Source: Nitrospirota bacterium (GTDB taxonomy: Bacteria; Nitrospirota; UBA9217). From it: a stretch of DNA of 35,017 nucleotides. Position numbers and translations under genes: made by a program. How positions within the stretch are numbered: the stretch's first letter is position 1; each line of letters opens with the position of its first letter. The notes under the pieces were generated by a model. It did no database searches. It saw only the letters and a program-made list of their open reading frames with translations, and was not told the DNA's origin. The stretch spans positions 1 through 35,017 of the forward strand of contig JAGVOT010000126.1 in NCBI GenBank assembly GCA_020052615.1, read 5' to 3'. Positions 1 to 8,465 of this stretch are shown here, one piece after another.

Positions 1-1
1 A

Positions 2-169
2 GAGCCGACCCTCTTCGTACGGGCGGCCATCGTGGTCGGCATCGGCGTCGGCATCGCGGCCGCGGGAACGGTGAGCATCGTGACGGGCGGCCTGCTCGGA
101 ACGCTCCTCGGCTACATCGTGTCGGTGCCGAAGGTGATGAAGGAAGCAAAGGCATCGGTAAGGGCGTAA
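2..169 (+). CDS. 3' end of a membrane protein (5' truncated)
   Basis: An open frame enters from the left edge and ends at TAA 167-169, giving 55 residues. The peptide is dominated by Ala, Gly, Val and Ile runs (for example VVGIGVGIAAAG and GGLLGTLLGYI) and ends with a short basic tail (KVMKEAKASVRA). It therefore looks like one or two C-terminal transmembrane helices followed by a cytoplasmic end. A strong terminator follows directly, which supports it being a real gene end. The family cannot be recognised from this fragment. Confidence 0.6.
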   Translation, partial: EPTLFVRAAIVVGIGVGIAAAGTVSIVTGGLLGTLLGYIVSVPKVMKEAKASVRA

Positions 170-185
170 CACCGGACGATCGCAG

Positions 186-212
186 GGGCGGCCCAGAGTG
201 GCCGCCCTTTTT
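186..212 (+). terminator. Rho-independent terminator
   Basis: Perfect 8-bp GC stem GGGCGGCC / GGCCGCCC (186-193 with 200-207), 6-nt loop, then T5. It lies 17 bp after the stop of the truncated membrane-protein gene and must end that transcript. Confidence 0.9.
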
Positions 213-230
213 GTTTCTGATGATAACGAT

Positions 231-262
231 AAAGGCGGCGGGAATATCCCCGACGCCTTTTT
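231..262. terminator. Second, bidirectional terminator hairpin
   Basis: AAAGGCG (231-237) pairs with CGCCTTT (254-260), with an inner GGG/CCC pairing and an AATAT loop. On the plus strand it is followed by a T5 tract (258-262). On the minus strand the stem itself ends in TTT. It sits between the convergent membrane-protein and CpXC genes, so it can back up the first terminator and also end the minus-strand transcript. Confidence 0.75.
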
Positions 263-295
263 GTTTCCCGTTCCCGATCGCCTTGCGAGCCCGTC

Positions 296-1153
296 TTAAA
301 TGCCGGGCCGTCCTTCGGGACGCCGCGCCGGCTGCTTCCGTCCCGATCGCTTCTCCTGTTTATGAGCGGCGACCGTGCCGAGCTTCCAGGTATATACCCT
401 GCCGCAGCTCTCGCAGGACGCGCCTGCCAGCGACTCGCGGCAGTTCGGGCAATAGATCACATAATGACGGGAAAGAAGACTGTCGTGATCGTCCAGCACA
501 ACGCTGTTGCCGCAGCACTTGAATTCCTTTGTCAGGTCCCCGCCGCAGACACAGCGCCGGTCCATGGGCCAGGGAAGCATCTCCTCCAGATTGTAGATGG
601 CTTGGGCGAGAATGTCCATAAGCTCGTCCTCAGCGGCGTCGCCGAAGAACGATTCCGTCAGCTTCTCCCGGATCTGGATCATCAGGGGATCTTCCTTCAG
701 GAACGCCAGGAACTTCCTGGTGCGCGCTTCTCCCCTGCCGATCCTCGACAGTGTAAGAAGGTTCTTGTTGGTCCGGTAGTGCTCCTGGAGATACAGGAGC
801 GTCCAGAGCTGCGTCAGGTCGTAGAAGTATTCGAGGACGGGATAGTAGCCATACTTCTCCTTGATCGACGCCTCCACCTCTCCGCGGGACTCCGGGATCC
901 GGGGAAAAACAGCGATCAGGGTACCCTCTTTAAAGTCCTCGTAGAAGAACGGGGTATCGGCATAGTTCCTGCAGCCGCAGTGAGTACACTGGACGATGTT
1001 GAACTCCCAGCGGAGCACCATCTGTTTCACCTGCGGGGTCCGCGAAACATCGACCCAGGTGATCACCTTTGCCTGGAATTCCCGGTCGCAGCTCCCGCAA
1101 TTAAAGGTTTCCTTGCTGTATGCCTCGACCTGGTTGATTTTGACGTTTAGCAT
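296..1153 (-). CDS. CpXC-domain zinc-binding protein
   Basis: 285-residue soluble protein. The N-terminus matches the CpXC domain: a first Cys-x2-Cys pair (C19, C22), a hydrophobic strand region with a Thr-Pro, and a second pair Cys-x2-Cys-Gly-Cys (C56-C61), typical of a zinc site. The middle (about 90-200) is helical with no recognised motif. The C-terminus adds further Cys pairs (CVCGG, CC, CPNC, CESCG), likely one or two extra zinc ribbons, then a basic Arg/Lys-rich tail. A GTG at 1168 is an alternative start giving five more residues. ATG 1153 is preferred because a TATAAT lies exactly 6 bp upstream and neither start has a Shine-Dalgarno. The gene is transcribed alone, divergent from the topoisomerase gene and ending at the 231-262 hairpin. 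The function of CpXC proteins is not established. Confidence 0.8.
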   Translation of the reverse strand: MLNVKINQVEAYSKETFNCGSCDREFQAKVITWVDVSRTPQVKQMVLRWEFNIVQCTHCGCRNYADTPFFYEDFKEGTLIAVFPRIPESRGEVEASIKEKYGYYPVLEYFYDLTQLWTLLYLQEHYRTNKNLLTLSRIGRGEARTRKFLAFLKEDPLMIQIREKLTESFFGDAAEDELMDILAQAIYNLEEMLPWPMDRRCVCGGDLTKEFKCCGNSVVLDDHDSLLSRHYVIYCPNCRESLAGASCESCGRVYTWKLGTVAAHKQEKRSGRKQPARRPEGRPGI

Positions 1154-1159
1154 GGTTCC

Positions 1160-1165
1160 ATTATA
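1160..1165 (-). promoter_or_regulatory. -10 hexamer TATAAT for a probably leaderless CpXC mRNA
   Basis: Perfect TATAAT on the minus strand, separated from ATG 1153 by 6 bp (GGAACC). With normal spacing, transcription would begin at or next to the A of the start codon. No clear -35 hexamer is visible 16-18 bp upstream. Confidence 0.55.
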
Positions 1166-1188
1166 CACTACAATCCAAAAAACTCACT

Positions 1189-1218
1189 TTGAAAAAAGCA
1201 TGCCCTTTGTGGTAGAAT
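1189..1218 (+). promoter_or_regulatory. Sigma70-like promoter for the topoisomerase gene
   Basis: TTGAAA (1189-1194), 18-bp spacer, TAGAAT (1213-1218): five of six matches in each box. The predicted start is near 1225, giving a leader of about 55 nt that contains GAGG (1271-1274), 6 bp before ATG 1281. It is arranged back to back with the CpXC promoter. Confidence 0.65.
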
Positions 1219-1280
1219 GCCGCGCCATAGGGTGAAGCATTTCGCACTATTTTGTTCAATCTCCATTAACGAGGTTCTGC

Positions 1281-3542
1281 ATGGCCACAAAAGAAGATTC
1301 GATCCTTACCACGGCGCTTCACTCGGAAGTGGAGAACCGCTTCCTCACCTACGCGCTCTCGACCATTGTTTCCCGGTCCCTCCCTGACGTGCGCGACGGG
1401 CTGAAGCCGGTCCACCGCCGCATCCTTTTTGCCATGTGGGAGATGGGCCTCGGCCCCACGTCCAGGTTCCGGAAAAGCGCCGCCGTGGTCGGCGAGGTGC
1501 TCGGCAAGTTCCACCCCCACGGAGACCAGGCGGCCTACGACGCCATGGTCCGGATGGCCCAGGACTTTTCGCTCCGCTATCCGCTCGTGGAGGGCTCCGG
1601 GAACTTCGGCAGCCTCGACGGCGACCCGGCAGCGGCCATGCGGTACACCGAGGCGCGCCTCTCGCAGCTTGCCGAAGAGCTCCTGGTCGAGATCGAGAAG
1701 GAGACCGTCGGATTCCGGCCGAACTACGACAACTCGCTCAAGGAGCCGGTGGTGCTGCCGGCACGCTTCCCGCAGCTGCTCGTGAACGGCACGTCGGGGA
1801 TCGCCGTGGGCATGAGCTGCTCATTCCCGCCGCACAATATCGGCGAGGTGATCGATGGCCTTGCGGCCATGATCGACAACTCGAGCATCGACCTCAAGGA
1901 CATCCTGAAGCTGATCAAGGGGCCGGACTTCCCCACGAGCGGCCAGATCCTGAACTCCAAGAAGGAGCTGAAGGATATCTACCAGACAGGAAGCGGAGCG
2001 ATCCGCGTCCGCGGCGAATATACCGTCGAAGATCTGACCCGGGGCAGGCAGGCCATCGTGTTCACGTCCATTCCCTATCAGGTGAACAAGGCAAAGGTGC
2101 TCGAGCGGATCATCGGCCTCATGGAGGACAAGAAGCTCCCCCAGGTCACGGCGGTGCGCGACGAGTCCACCGACGTGATCCGGCTCGTGCTGGAGCTCAA
2201 GGCCGAGACGAACCCCGAGCTCGTGACCGCCTACCTGTTCAAGCACACGGACCTGGAAAACTCCTTCGCCGTGAACTTCACGGCGCTCAAGCCGAACATG
2301 GAACCCGAGCGGCTGTCGCTCAAAGAGATCATGCGGTACTTCCTCGATTTCCGGCTCGAGATCACCACGAAGCGGCTGAACTACGATCTCAGGCTGCTGA
2401 AGGCCCGGCTCCACATCCTCAAGGCCTTCGAGATGCTCTACGACGACCTCGACACGGCCATCAAGCTCATCCGGAAATCGAAGTCCCGCGAAGAGGCCGG
2501 CGTCAAGATCAAGAAGCATTTCAAGTTCGACGACGAGCAGACCGGGGCCATCCTCGAAATGCAGCTCTACAAGCTCGCGGGACTCGAGATCGACCGTATC
2601 CTCAAGGAGAAGGCGGAAAAGACCAAGCTGAGAAAGGACATCGAGGCCATCCTGGGGAGCCAGAAAAAGATCTGGACGCTCATCAAGGCGGAATTGCTCG
2701 ACATCAAGGCGAAGTACGGCGACAAGCGCAAGTCGGTGATGAAGGCGGCCGAGGACGTGGAGTTCTCCCAGGAGGACTTTGTCGTCCACGAGGACGTTAC
2801 CATGATCCTGACGAAGATGGGCTGGGTGCGCCGCGTCAAGACCGTGGGCGAGAACCTCCGGTTCAAGGAAGGCGACGACCTTCTCTCCCTCATCCCGGCC
2901 AATACGCGGGACAACATCGCGATCTTCTCGTCGGCCGGCAAGGTCTACGTCATCAAGGCCTTTGACCTGCCGTCGGGCTCCGGCTTCGGCGAGCCGGTCC
3001 AGCACCTCTTCAAGTTCGGCGACGGGGAGCGGCCCATCATGGCCATGAACCTGACCACGGTCCTTGCCGCCCCCGAGGAGATCGACCCGGCGGGCGGTAA
3101 ACAGCCCGCGCTGGCGCTCACCGGAGGCACGGTCATCGCGCTGTCCATCTCGACGCACGGGGTGGGCTTCAAATTCGACCTCTCGCAGTTCAACAGCGTC
3201 ACCACCCGGGCCGGCAAGAAGTTCGCCGGCGTGAAGGCGGGCGACAGCATCATGGGCGTGGACATCCTCGACCTGCCGCTGGTCCTGTTCCTCACGAACG
3301 AAGGCAAGGCCGTGGTCGTCGCGGCCAAGGACATCCCGCAGCTCACCGGCGCGGGCAAGGGAGTGAAGCTGGTGAACGTGAAGAAAGGCGAGATCGCGCT
3401 GTTCCGGGACGTGCGGAAGGGCGAACAGGTCAAGGTCGTCGATGAGAAGGGCAAGGAGAAGGTCATCGATCTCAAGAACTACGGCGTCATGACCCGCGGC
3501 AGCGTGGGTCTGAAAGCGGTGAAGGCGGTCAAGTTCGTGTAG
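1281..3542 (+). CDS. Type IIA DNA topoisomerase subunit A (ParC/GyrA-like)
   Basis: 753-residue DNA-cleaving subunit of an ATP-dependent type II topoisomerase; it would work as an A2B2 complex with a GyrB/ParE partner not seen here. The breakage-reunion domain fills the first ~480 residues, with the catalytic tyrosine at Y122 ([10 protein letters not shown]). The quinolone-determining helix reads [10 protein letters not shown], with Gln at the position of E. coli GyrA Ser83 and Asp kept at 87. A coiled coil and C-gate follow, then a beta-pinwheel C-terminal domain (~490-753) in which I do not find the GyrA-box QRRGGKG. Lack of that box favours a decatenating ParC-like enzyme over a true gyrase. 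Start: GAGG 6 bp before the ATG, plus a promoter upstream. Single-gene unit as far as visible. ParC versus GyrA identity is an inference. Confidence 0.93.
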   Translation: MATKEDSILTTALHSEVENRFLTYALSTIVSRSLPDVRDGLKPVHRRILFAMWEMGLGPTSRFRKSAAVVGEVLGKFHPHGDQAAYDAMVRMAQDFSLRYPLVEGSGNFGSLDGDPAAAMRYTEARLSQLAEELLVEIEKETVGFRPNYDNSLKEPVVLPARFPQLLVNGTSGIAVGMSCSFPPHNIGEVIDGLAAMIDNSSIDLKDILKLIKGPDFPTSGQILNSKKELKDIYQTGSGAIRVRGEYTVEDLTRGRQAIVFTSIPYQVNKAKVLERIIGLMEDKKLPQVTAVRDESTDVIRLVLELKAETNPELVTAYLFKHTDLENSFAVNFTALKPNMEPERLSLKEIMRYFLDFRLEITTKRLNYDLRLLKARLHILKAFEMLYDDLDTAIKLIRKSKSREEAGVKIKKHFKFDDEQTGAILEMQLYKLAGLEIDRILKEKAEKTKLRKDIEAILGSQKKIWTLIKAELLDIKAKYGDKRKSVMKAAEDVEFSQEDFVVHEDVTMILTKMGWVRRVKTVGENLRFKEGDDLLSLIPANTRDNIAIFSSAGKVYVIKAFDLPSGSGFGEPVQHLFKFGDGERPIMAMNLTTVLAAPEEIDPAGGKQPALALTGGTVIALSISTHGVGFKFDLSQFNSVTTRAGKKFAGVKAGDSIMGVDILDLPLVLFLTNEGKAVVVAAKDIPQLTGAGKGVKLVNVKKGEIALFRDVRKGEQVKVVDEKGKEKVIDLKNYGVMTRGSVGLKAVKAVKFV

Positions 3543-3558
3543 GGTCGATCAAGGTCCG

Positions 3559-3665
3559 CCCACGGAGACACGAGAACAACGAAATATAATCTTTCTCTCG
3601 CAAACAAGGACTCATAGAAAACTATGCGACACGCCTTTCTCTGTGTCCTCTGTGCCTCTGTGTCA
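3559..3665. repeat. Dispersed CTCTGTG-type inverted repeat, copy A
   Basis: The gap between the topoisomerase and yjbQ has a left arm (3561-3575, CACGGAGACACGAGA) and a right arm (3636-3664) made of repeated TCTGTG words (TCTGTGTCC, TCTGTGCC, TCTGTGTC). The arms are imperfect reverse complements around an AT-richer centre. Related elements occur at 14838-15026, 15758-15892 and 28601-28717. No gene is visible inside. Confidence 0.6.
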
Positions 3666-3683
3666 GAATTTTCTTAATCCACA

Positions 3684-4100
3684 ATGAAATCATTTCGCAA
3701 AGAGCTTTGGTTCACCATCCCAACCCGCAGGGGATTCCTCAACATCACCCCCCAGGTCGATGACTGCCTGCGCGAGAGCGGCATCAGCGAGGGCCTCTGT
3801 CTCGTGAACGCCATGCACATCACGGCATCGGTGTTCGTCAACGACGACGAGCGGGGGCTGCACCAGGACCTCGAGGTCTGGCTCGAGAAGCTCGCGCCCT
3901 ATGAACCGGTCGCGCAGTATCGCCACAATATCGGCGAGGACAACGCCGACGCCCACCTCAAGCGGTCGATCATGGGACGCGAGGTTATCGTCGCCGTCAC
4001 GAAGGGCAAGCTCGACTTCGGCCCGTGGGAGCAGATCTTCTACGGCGAGTTCGACGGCCGGCGAAAGAAGCGCGTCCTCGTCAAGATCATCGGGGAGTAG
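3684..4100 (+). CDS. yjbQ: YjbQ/UPF0047 family protein
   Basis: 138 residues, the usual length for the YjbQ (UPF0047) family, annotated in many genomes as secondary thiamine-phosphate synthase because some members show weak activity of that kind. Seen: the [15 protein letters not shown] segment containing the conserved His, the QYRHN and NADAHLK region, [28 protein letters not shown], and a basic C-terminus. It should be a soluble homotrimer with a His-rich site. No good Shine-Dalgarno precedes the ATG, and the upstream 140 bp is a dispersed repeat. A GC hairpin follows. The physiological role of the family remains uncertain. Confidence 0.9.
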   Translation: MKSFRKELWFTIPTRRGFLNITPQVDDCLRESGISEGLCLVNAMHITASVFVNDDERGLHQDLEVWLEKLAPYEPVAQYRHNIGEDNADAHLKRSIMGREVIVAVTKGKLDFGPWEQIFYGEFDGRRKKRVLVKIIGE

Positions 4101-4120
4101 GCCCCGGCCTTCCGCCTTCA

Positions 4121-4140
4121 GGGCCGGCTCACGCCGGCCC
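4121..4140. terminator. GC hairpin after yjbQ
   Basis: Perfect 8-bp stem GGGCCGGC / GCCGGCCC with a TCAC loop, 20 bp downstream of the yjbQ stop. No T-tract follows on the plus strand, so it may only pause or stabilise the 3' end. Confidence 0.45.
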
Positions 4141-4262
4141 GATCGCAAGCGTGACCCTTTCCTCGTGCATTGTTTCGCGTCATCGGTCCGCCGCGCCGGC
4201 TTAGTCGCACGGTTGCTAAAGTCTTGATCTGCCCCGGCAAGAAACGATCCGGAAATGAACAA

Positions 4263-4290
4263 TTGACATCGGTCTTTGAGGTAGAATAAT
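4263..4290 (+). promoter_or_regulatory. Promoter of the yeeE-tusA sulfur operon
   Basis: Perfect -35 TTGACA (4263-4268), 16-bp spacer, AATAAT (4285-4290). The predicted start is near 4297, leaving a ~70-nt leader that ends in a G-rich ribosome-binding stretch (4358-4364) before ATG 4367. Confidence 0.6.
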
Positions 4291-4366
4291 ATGAAGCGTG
4301 ATCACTATCGTTGATGCCCTCGCTGAACAGGCGGCGGCACCGGGTAGATGAGAAAAAGGGGGGGTC

Positions 4367-5542
4367 ATGACGCTTTCAATGCATCCCTACGTGTTCCTCG
4401 GGTCGGTTTCGCTTCTGCTGGGACTTGCCGCGGGTTTCGTGATGCACCGGTCCGATTTCTGCATTGCCGGCATGTTCCGCGACATCTTCCTCTTTCGCCG
4501 CTTCACCATGATCCGGTCCTTTGTTCTTCTCGTGGTCGCGACCATGGCCCTCTTCGAAGCGGCACGCCTGTTCGGGCTCCTCTCTGTCTATCCCTTCCCG
4601 CTCCTCTACGCGCCGACCGCTGCGAACGTCATCGGCGGCTTTCTTTTCGGCATCGGCATGGTTCTTGCGGGCGGGTGCGTCGTGGGAACGCTCTACAAAA
4701 TGGGCTCCGGAAGCGCACTGAGTATGACGGCGTTCATCGGACTCATCATCGGCAGCGGCCTCTATGCCGAGGTACATCCGGCCTGGGCCGCCTTTATCAA
4801 GCAGACGACCTTCTTTCCGGGCAAGGTCACCATCGCCCAGATCCTGGGTGTGAATCCTTTCATCACCGTGCTTGCCGTCGTCAGCCCCGCAGCGGCGCTT
4901 CTATTCTCGTGGTACCGCAGGGACGCCTTCACGCGCCCGTCCTTCGCGTCCGGATACCTGCAGCCTTTCCGGGCGGCGCTGGCGCTGGCATTGATCGGCG
5001 CGGCCTCCTCTGTCCTGGTCGGCATGCCCCTGGGGGTCACGTCGTCGTTCACCAAAGCGGCCGGCTGGGCGGAGAGCGCTCTGATGAAAGCGCATTACGC
5101 GGGCCTGACGGTCTACTCGGCTGTTCCGCTCAACTTTATCCACCGATTGACCGGACCGGCTGCCCTCACCGGCGGCCCCGGCCCTGCCTTTGATGCTCTG
5201 GCTGCGATCCAGGTCCCCTTGATCATCGGAATCGTTGCAGGCAGCGCGTTCTCCGCCGCCCTTCTCGGCGAGCTTCGGTTTTCCTACCGGGTGCCGGGTC
5301 GGCAGTACGCACTTGCGGCCGGCGGGGGGATCCTGATGGGCCTGGCGTCCCGCCTGGCACCGACCTGCAACGTCTGGCACCTGCTCGGCGGGCTTCCGCT
5401 CCTTGCGGCATCGAGCATGCTGTTCCTTATCGGGATCCTCGGCGGCGCGTGGCTCGGTGGTCTCCTGCTGCTGAGGCTCCTCGGGACCGGCAGCGGGGGA
5501 ATTGACGGAGGGCTGTGCTCGACGCGAAAGGACGCGGCATGA
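4367..5542 (+). CDS. YeeE/YedE-family sulfur (thiosulfate) transporter
   Basis: 391-residue polytopic membrane protein with roughly nine or more hydrophobic segments. It carries the three conserved cysteine sites of the YeeE/YedE (sul_transp) family: HRSDFCIAGMFRD (C32), LAGGCVVGTLYKMG (C104) and APTCNVWH (C334). In characterised YeeE homologues such cysteines relay thiosulfate across the membrane. Within the cell it would import thiosulfate or another reduced sulfur species and hand sulfane sulfur to the TusA protein encoded 23 bp downstream. A poly-G stretch serves as ribosome-binding site; M5 is a possible alternative start. The promoter lies at 4263-4290. The substrate is inferred from family and neighbourhood, not shown. 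Confidence 0.88.
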   Translation: MTLSMHPYVFLGSVSLLLGLAAGFVMHRSDFCIAGMFRDIFLFRRFTMIRSFVLLVVATMALFEAARLFGLLSVYPFPLLYAPTAANVIGGFLFGIGMVLAGGCVVGTLYKMGSGSALSMTAFIGLIIGSGLYAEVHPAWAAFIKQTTFFPGKVTIAQILGVNPFITVLAVVSPAAALLFSWYRRDAFTRPSFASGYLQPFRAALALALIGAASSVLVGMPLGVTSSFTKAAGWAESALMKAHYAGLTVYSAVPLNFIHRLTGPAALTGGPGPAFDALAAIQVPLIIGIVAGSAFSAALLGELRFSYRVPGRQYALAAGGGILMGLASRLAPTCNVWHLLGGLPLLAASSMLFLIGILGGAWLGGLLLLRLLGTGSGGIDGGLCSTRKDAA

Positions 5543-5565
5543 TCATCGGACAGGAGATATAACGC

Positions 5566-5808
5566 ATGGAAACCGTCGAGATCGACATCCGCGGACAGCT
5601 CTGCCCAGCCACCTTGCTCGTCGCGCTGAAGGAGATCAACGCCCGCGCGTCCCTCCTGCGCCGGGGTGCGGTGAAGCTCTGCTTCCTCATTGATAACCGC
5701 GACGCGACCGGGACCATACCCGAATCGGCCTCCAACATGGGATATGCCGTGAATGTAGCAAAGCAACAGGAAGGATGGTACCGTATCGAGGTCGCTGCCC
5801 GACTGTAG
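5566..5808 (+). CDS. tusA: TusA/SirA-family sulfur carrier
   Basis: 80 residues, the standard TusA length. The RGQLCPATLL motif contains the Cys-Pro pair (C13) that carries persulfide sulfur in this family. A two-layer alpha/beta sandwich with the usual Gly-Tyr late segment (ASNMGYAV) follows. AGGAG is placed correctly before the ATG. It lies 23 bp after the YeeE/YedE gene, a partnership seen widely, so the likely job is accepting imported sulfur for thiolation or sulfur oxidation/reduction pathways. The hybrid kinase gene begins 35 bp downstream and may be cotranscribed. Confidence 0.92.
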   Translation: METVEIDIRGQLCPATLLVALKEINARASLLRRGAVKLCFLIDNRDATGTIPESASNMGYAVNVAKQQEGWYRIEVAARL

Positions 5809-5843
5809 GGCCGTCCCCTCCGATACGCGACAGCCGACAATCC

Positions 5844-8345
5844 ATGGAACAAACAAGACCCCATCAGAACGCGGACCTTCTCCGGGAGAACGACGGGCTG
5901 CGGAAGAAACACGCCGCCGCGATGCAGTATATCCGGCGCAAGGTCGACCAGCTCCTGACCGTGATGGGCACGTCTCCGCTCCGGCCCGAGGAGCTTGACG
6001 ACAATACCCTCATCGAGCTCGACCCCATCAGCATCATCAGCGATTCCTTCATGCAGGTCCTGCATCATCTCAAGGAAACCAACGAGCAGCTCAGGGTAGC
6101 CCACGAGGAGATCACCGCGATCTTCGACTCCGCCGGCATGGGGATCCTCGTTATCGACCGGGACATGCGCATTCTCGCTCTCAACCGGAAGATCAAGGAG
6201 CAGTTTGGGATCGATCGAAAAATCACTGATGGCATGTGCTGCCGCGACCTGCTCTGCAAAAAGGATGTTGAGGCGGAGTGCCCGGCCCGGAAGGCCATCG
6301 AATCCGGTGCCAGCGTCGAACGCGTGATGGACTTGAATGGTTTGCATTTCGACGTTGTTGCGACGCCGATCCGGGACAAGAGCGGCATTATCACCCAGGT
6401 CGTGCTCGTCTATATGGACCTGACCGAACGCATACGGGCCCAGGAGGACCTTCGCAGGAGCGAGGAGCGCTACCGGGACCTGTTCGAGAACTCCACCGAC
6501 CTGATCCAGGTCCTGAACGCCGACGGCACGATTCGCTATGTCAACCAGGCATGGCGGGAATCGCTCGGATACGGACCGGATGAGGTGGCCAGCATGTCGA
6601 TCTTCGATATCATCCATCCGGACTGCAAGGACTGCGGCCCCGAATTCAAGAGCGTTGTCTGCGGCCACAAAGGCGGGCGGTTCGAGACGCTTTTCCTTAC
6701 CAAGGCGCGGGAAACGATCATCGTGGAGGGCAATGTCAGCCCCATGATGGAACACGGCGCCTTCGTCGGCACCCGGGGCATCTTCCGCGACATTACCCTG
6801 CGCAAGCAGGCGGAGATCGCCGTAATCGCGGAGCGGGAGCAGCTTGCCGTGACCCTGCGGAGCATCGGCGACGGAGTGATCACCACCGATATCAGCAGCA
6901 ACGTGGTGCTGATCAACAAGGTGGCCGAACACCTGACCGGATGGACGCAGGACGCCGCCCGCGGCATGAACATCCGGGAGGTCTTTTCGATCAAGAGCGA
7001 AAAGACCGGCGAAGACACCGCCTGCCCGATCGAATGCGTGCTCAGGACCGGAGCGCCCTGCGAACTTGAAGAAAGCGCCGTCCTGATCGCCCGCGACGGC
7101 AGGCGGCACCTCATAACCGACAGCGTGGCGCCGATCCGTGACAAGGACAGCGTCGTCACCGGGGCGGTCCTGGTCTTCCGGGACATCACTGACCGCAAGA
7201 GGCTTGAAGACCGGATCATCAAGTCCGAGAAGATCGAGTCCCTCGGCGTGCTGGCGGGAGGCATCGCCCACGACTTCAACAACCTCCTGAACACCATCAT
7301 CGCCAATATCGACATCGCCGCGCGGTTTGACAGACCCGACAGCGAAGCGCAGAAAAGCCTGGCCCGCGCCCAAAAGGCATCGACCAAGGCGAAAGAGCTT
7401 ACCCAGCAGCTCCTCACCTTTTCGAAAGGAGGCGCTCCGGTCAAGAAGCTGGCCGCCATCGCCGACCTCATCCGGGACACCGCCGACTTCGGCACCCGGG
7501 GCACAAACGTCCGGTGCGACTATGCGCTGCCCGAAGACCTCTGGAGCGCCGAGATCGACGAAGGCCAGATCAGTCAGGTGATCCAAAACCTGGTCCTTAA
7601 CGCCGTCCAGGCCATGCCCCAGGGAGGTACGATCAGCATCAGCGCGCGCAACATCGAGGTCGGACGCGCGGCCTTCACCGCGCTCGGGGAGGGCCGCTAT
7701 GTTGTCATTGCCGTGCGCGATCACGGCCACGGGATCCCTCCGGAGAACTTGAGCCGGATCTTCGAACCCTATTTCACCACGAAAGACACCGGGAGCGGTC
7801 TCGGTCTTGCCACCACCTATTCTATCGTTAAGAAACATGACGGCATGATCGATGTGGAATCCTCTGTAGGAGGCGGCACGACCTTCACCGTATATCTCCC
7901 CGCATCCCTGGCGGCTGCCGTGCATACCGGACTGCCGGCCGAACCGCTCCCCAGGAGGGAGATCAGCGGAAGGATCCTGGTCATGGATGACGATGCATTG
8001 GTCCTCGAGACAGCTGGCGTGCTCCTGGAGATGCTCGGCTATCAGGCGGACTTCGCATCCGACGGCGACGAGGCACTGGAAAAATATCGGGAGGCCCTTC
8101 GGTCCGGTGCATCCTACAGCGCGGTCATCATGGATCTTACGATCCCCGGCGGAAAGGGCGGCAGATCAACGATCCGGCACCTTCTTGAGATCGACCCGCT
8201 TGCAAAGGCTATTGTTTCAAGCGGGTATTCCACCGATGCGGTCATGGCAAACTATGCACGGCACGGCTTCGCCGGCATCGTGGTGAAGCCCTACACCATC
8301 GACGATCTGGACGCCGAACTGCAGCGGGTGCTTGGAAATAAATAG
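5844..8345 (+). CDS. Triple-PAS hybrid sensor histidine kinase
   Basis: 833-residue soluble sensor kinase without membrane segments. Order: N-terminal coiled coil (~5-85), PAS1 (~88-199), PAS2 (~209-325), PAS3 (~331-454), HisKA with GGIAHDFNN and phospho-His H476, HATPase_c (~570-690; NLVLNAVQAM, DHGHGIP, GSGLGL), and a C-terminal receiver (~707-833) with acidic DDD, phospho-acceptor D764 and K815. All three PAS domains carry cysteine clusters: CC-x4-C-x7-C in PAS1, C-x2-C-x8-C in PAS2, C-x3-C-x7-C in PAS3. ATG 5844 is preferred over an in-frame ATG at 5775, which would overlap tusA. Neither has a good Shine-Dalgarno. Position after yeeE-tusA suggests, but does not prove, sensing of sulfur or redox state. 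No dedicated output protein is adjacent except the HD-GYP protein downstream. Confidence 0.93.
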   Translation: MEQTRPHQNADLLRENDGLRKKHAAAMQYIRRKVDQLLTVMGTSPLRPEELDDNTLIELDPISIISDSFMQVLHHLKETNEQLRVAHEEITAIFDSAGMGILVIDRDMRILALNRKIKEQFGIDRKITDGMCCRDLLCKKDVEAECPARKAIESGASVERVMDLNGLHFDVVATPIRDKSGIITQVVLVYMDLTERIRAQEDLRRSEERYRDLFENSTDLIQVLNADGTIRYVNQAWRESLGYGPDEVASMSIFDIIHPDCKDCGPEFKSVVCGHKGGRFETLFLTKARETIIVEGNVSPMMEHGAFVGTRGIFRDITLRKQAEIAVIAEREQLAVTLRSIGDGVITTDISSNVVLINKVAEHLTGWTQDAARGMNIREVFSIKSEKTGEDTACPIECVLRTGAPCELEESAVLIARDGRRHLITDSVAPIRDKDSVVTGAVLVFRDITDRKRLEDRIIKSEKIESLGVLAGGIAHDFNNLLNTIIANIDIAARFDRPDSEAQKSLARAQKASTKAKELTQQLLTFSKGGAPVKKLAAIADLIRDTADFGTRGTNVRCDYALPEDLWSAEIDEGQISQVIQNLVLNAVQAMPQGGTISISARNIEVGRAAFTALGEGRYVVIAVRDHGHGIPPENLSRIFEPYFTTKDTGSGLGLATTYSIVKKHDGMIDVESSVGGGTTFTVYLPASLAAAVHTGLPAEPLPRREISGRILVMDDDALVLETAGVLLEMLGYQADFASDGDEALEKYREALRSGASYSAVIMDLTIPGGKGGRSTIRHLLEIDPLAKAIVSSGYSTDAVMANYARHGFAGIVVKPYTIDDLDAELQRVLGNK

Positions 8346-8410
8346 CATTTTTGCCGGCGCTGAGGATCGATGCTCCCTGCCGCAATCTTCAAAGTGATAT
8401 GAAAGTTCTC

Positions 8411-8439
8411 TTGCTCCGGCCGCCCGCATCTGGTACTAT
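8411..8439 (+). promoter_or_regulatory. Possible promoter of the HD-GYP gene
   Basis: TTGCTC (8411-8416), 17-bp spacer, TACTAT (8434-8439), with an overlapping TATACT (8437-8442). It lies 26 bp before ATG 8466, leaving a short leader with no Shine-Dalgarno. Confidence 0.4.
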
Positions 8440-8465
8440 ACTTTCGCTTTTATTTACCCACGACC

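Noticed and set aside
1821-3158. 445-aa open frame on the minus strand inside the topoisomerase gene
   Set aside because: Antisense shadow of a clearly real gene; GC-rich codons leave long open antisense frames. No motif, no start signal.
5427-7925. 832-aa minus-strand frame across tusA and the kinase
   Set aside because: Antisense to three well-supported genes; low-complexity Gly/Asp/Val-rich translation without family features.
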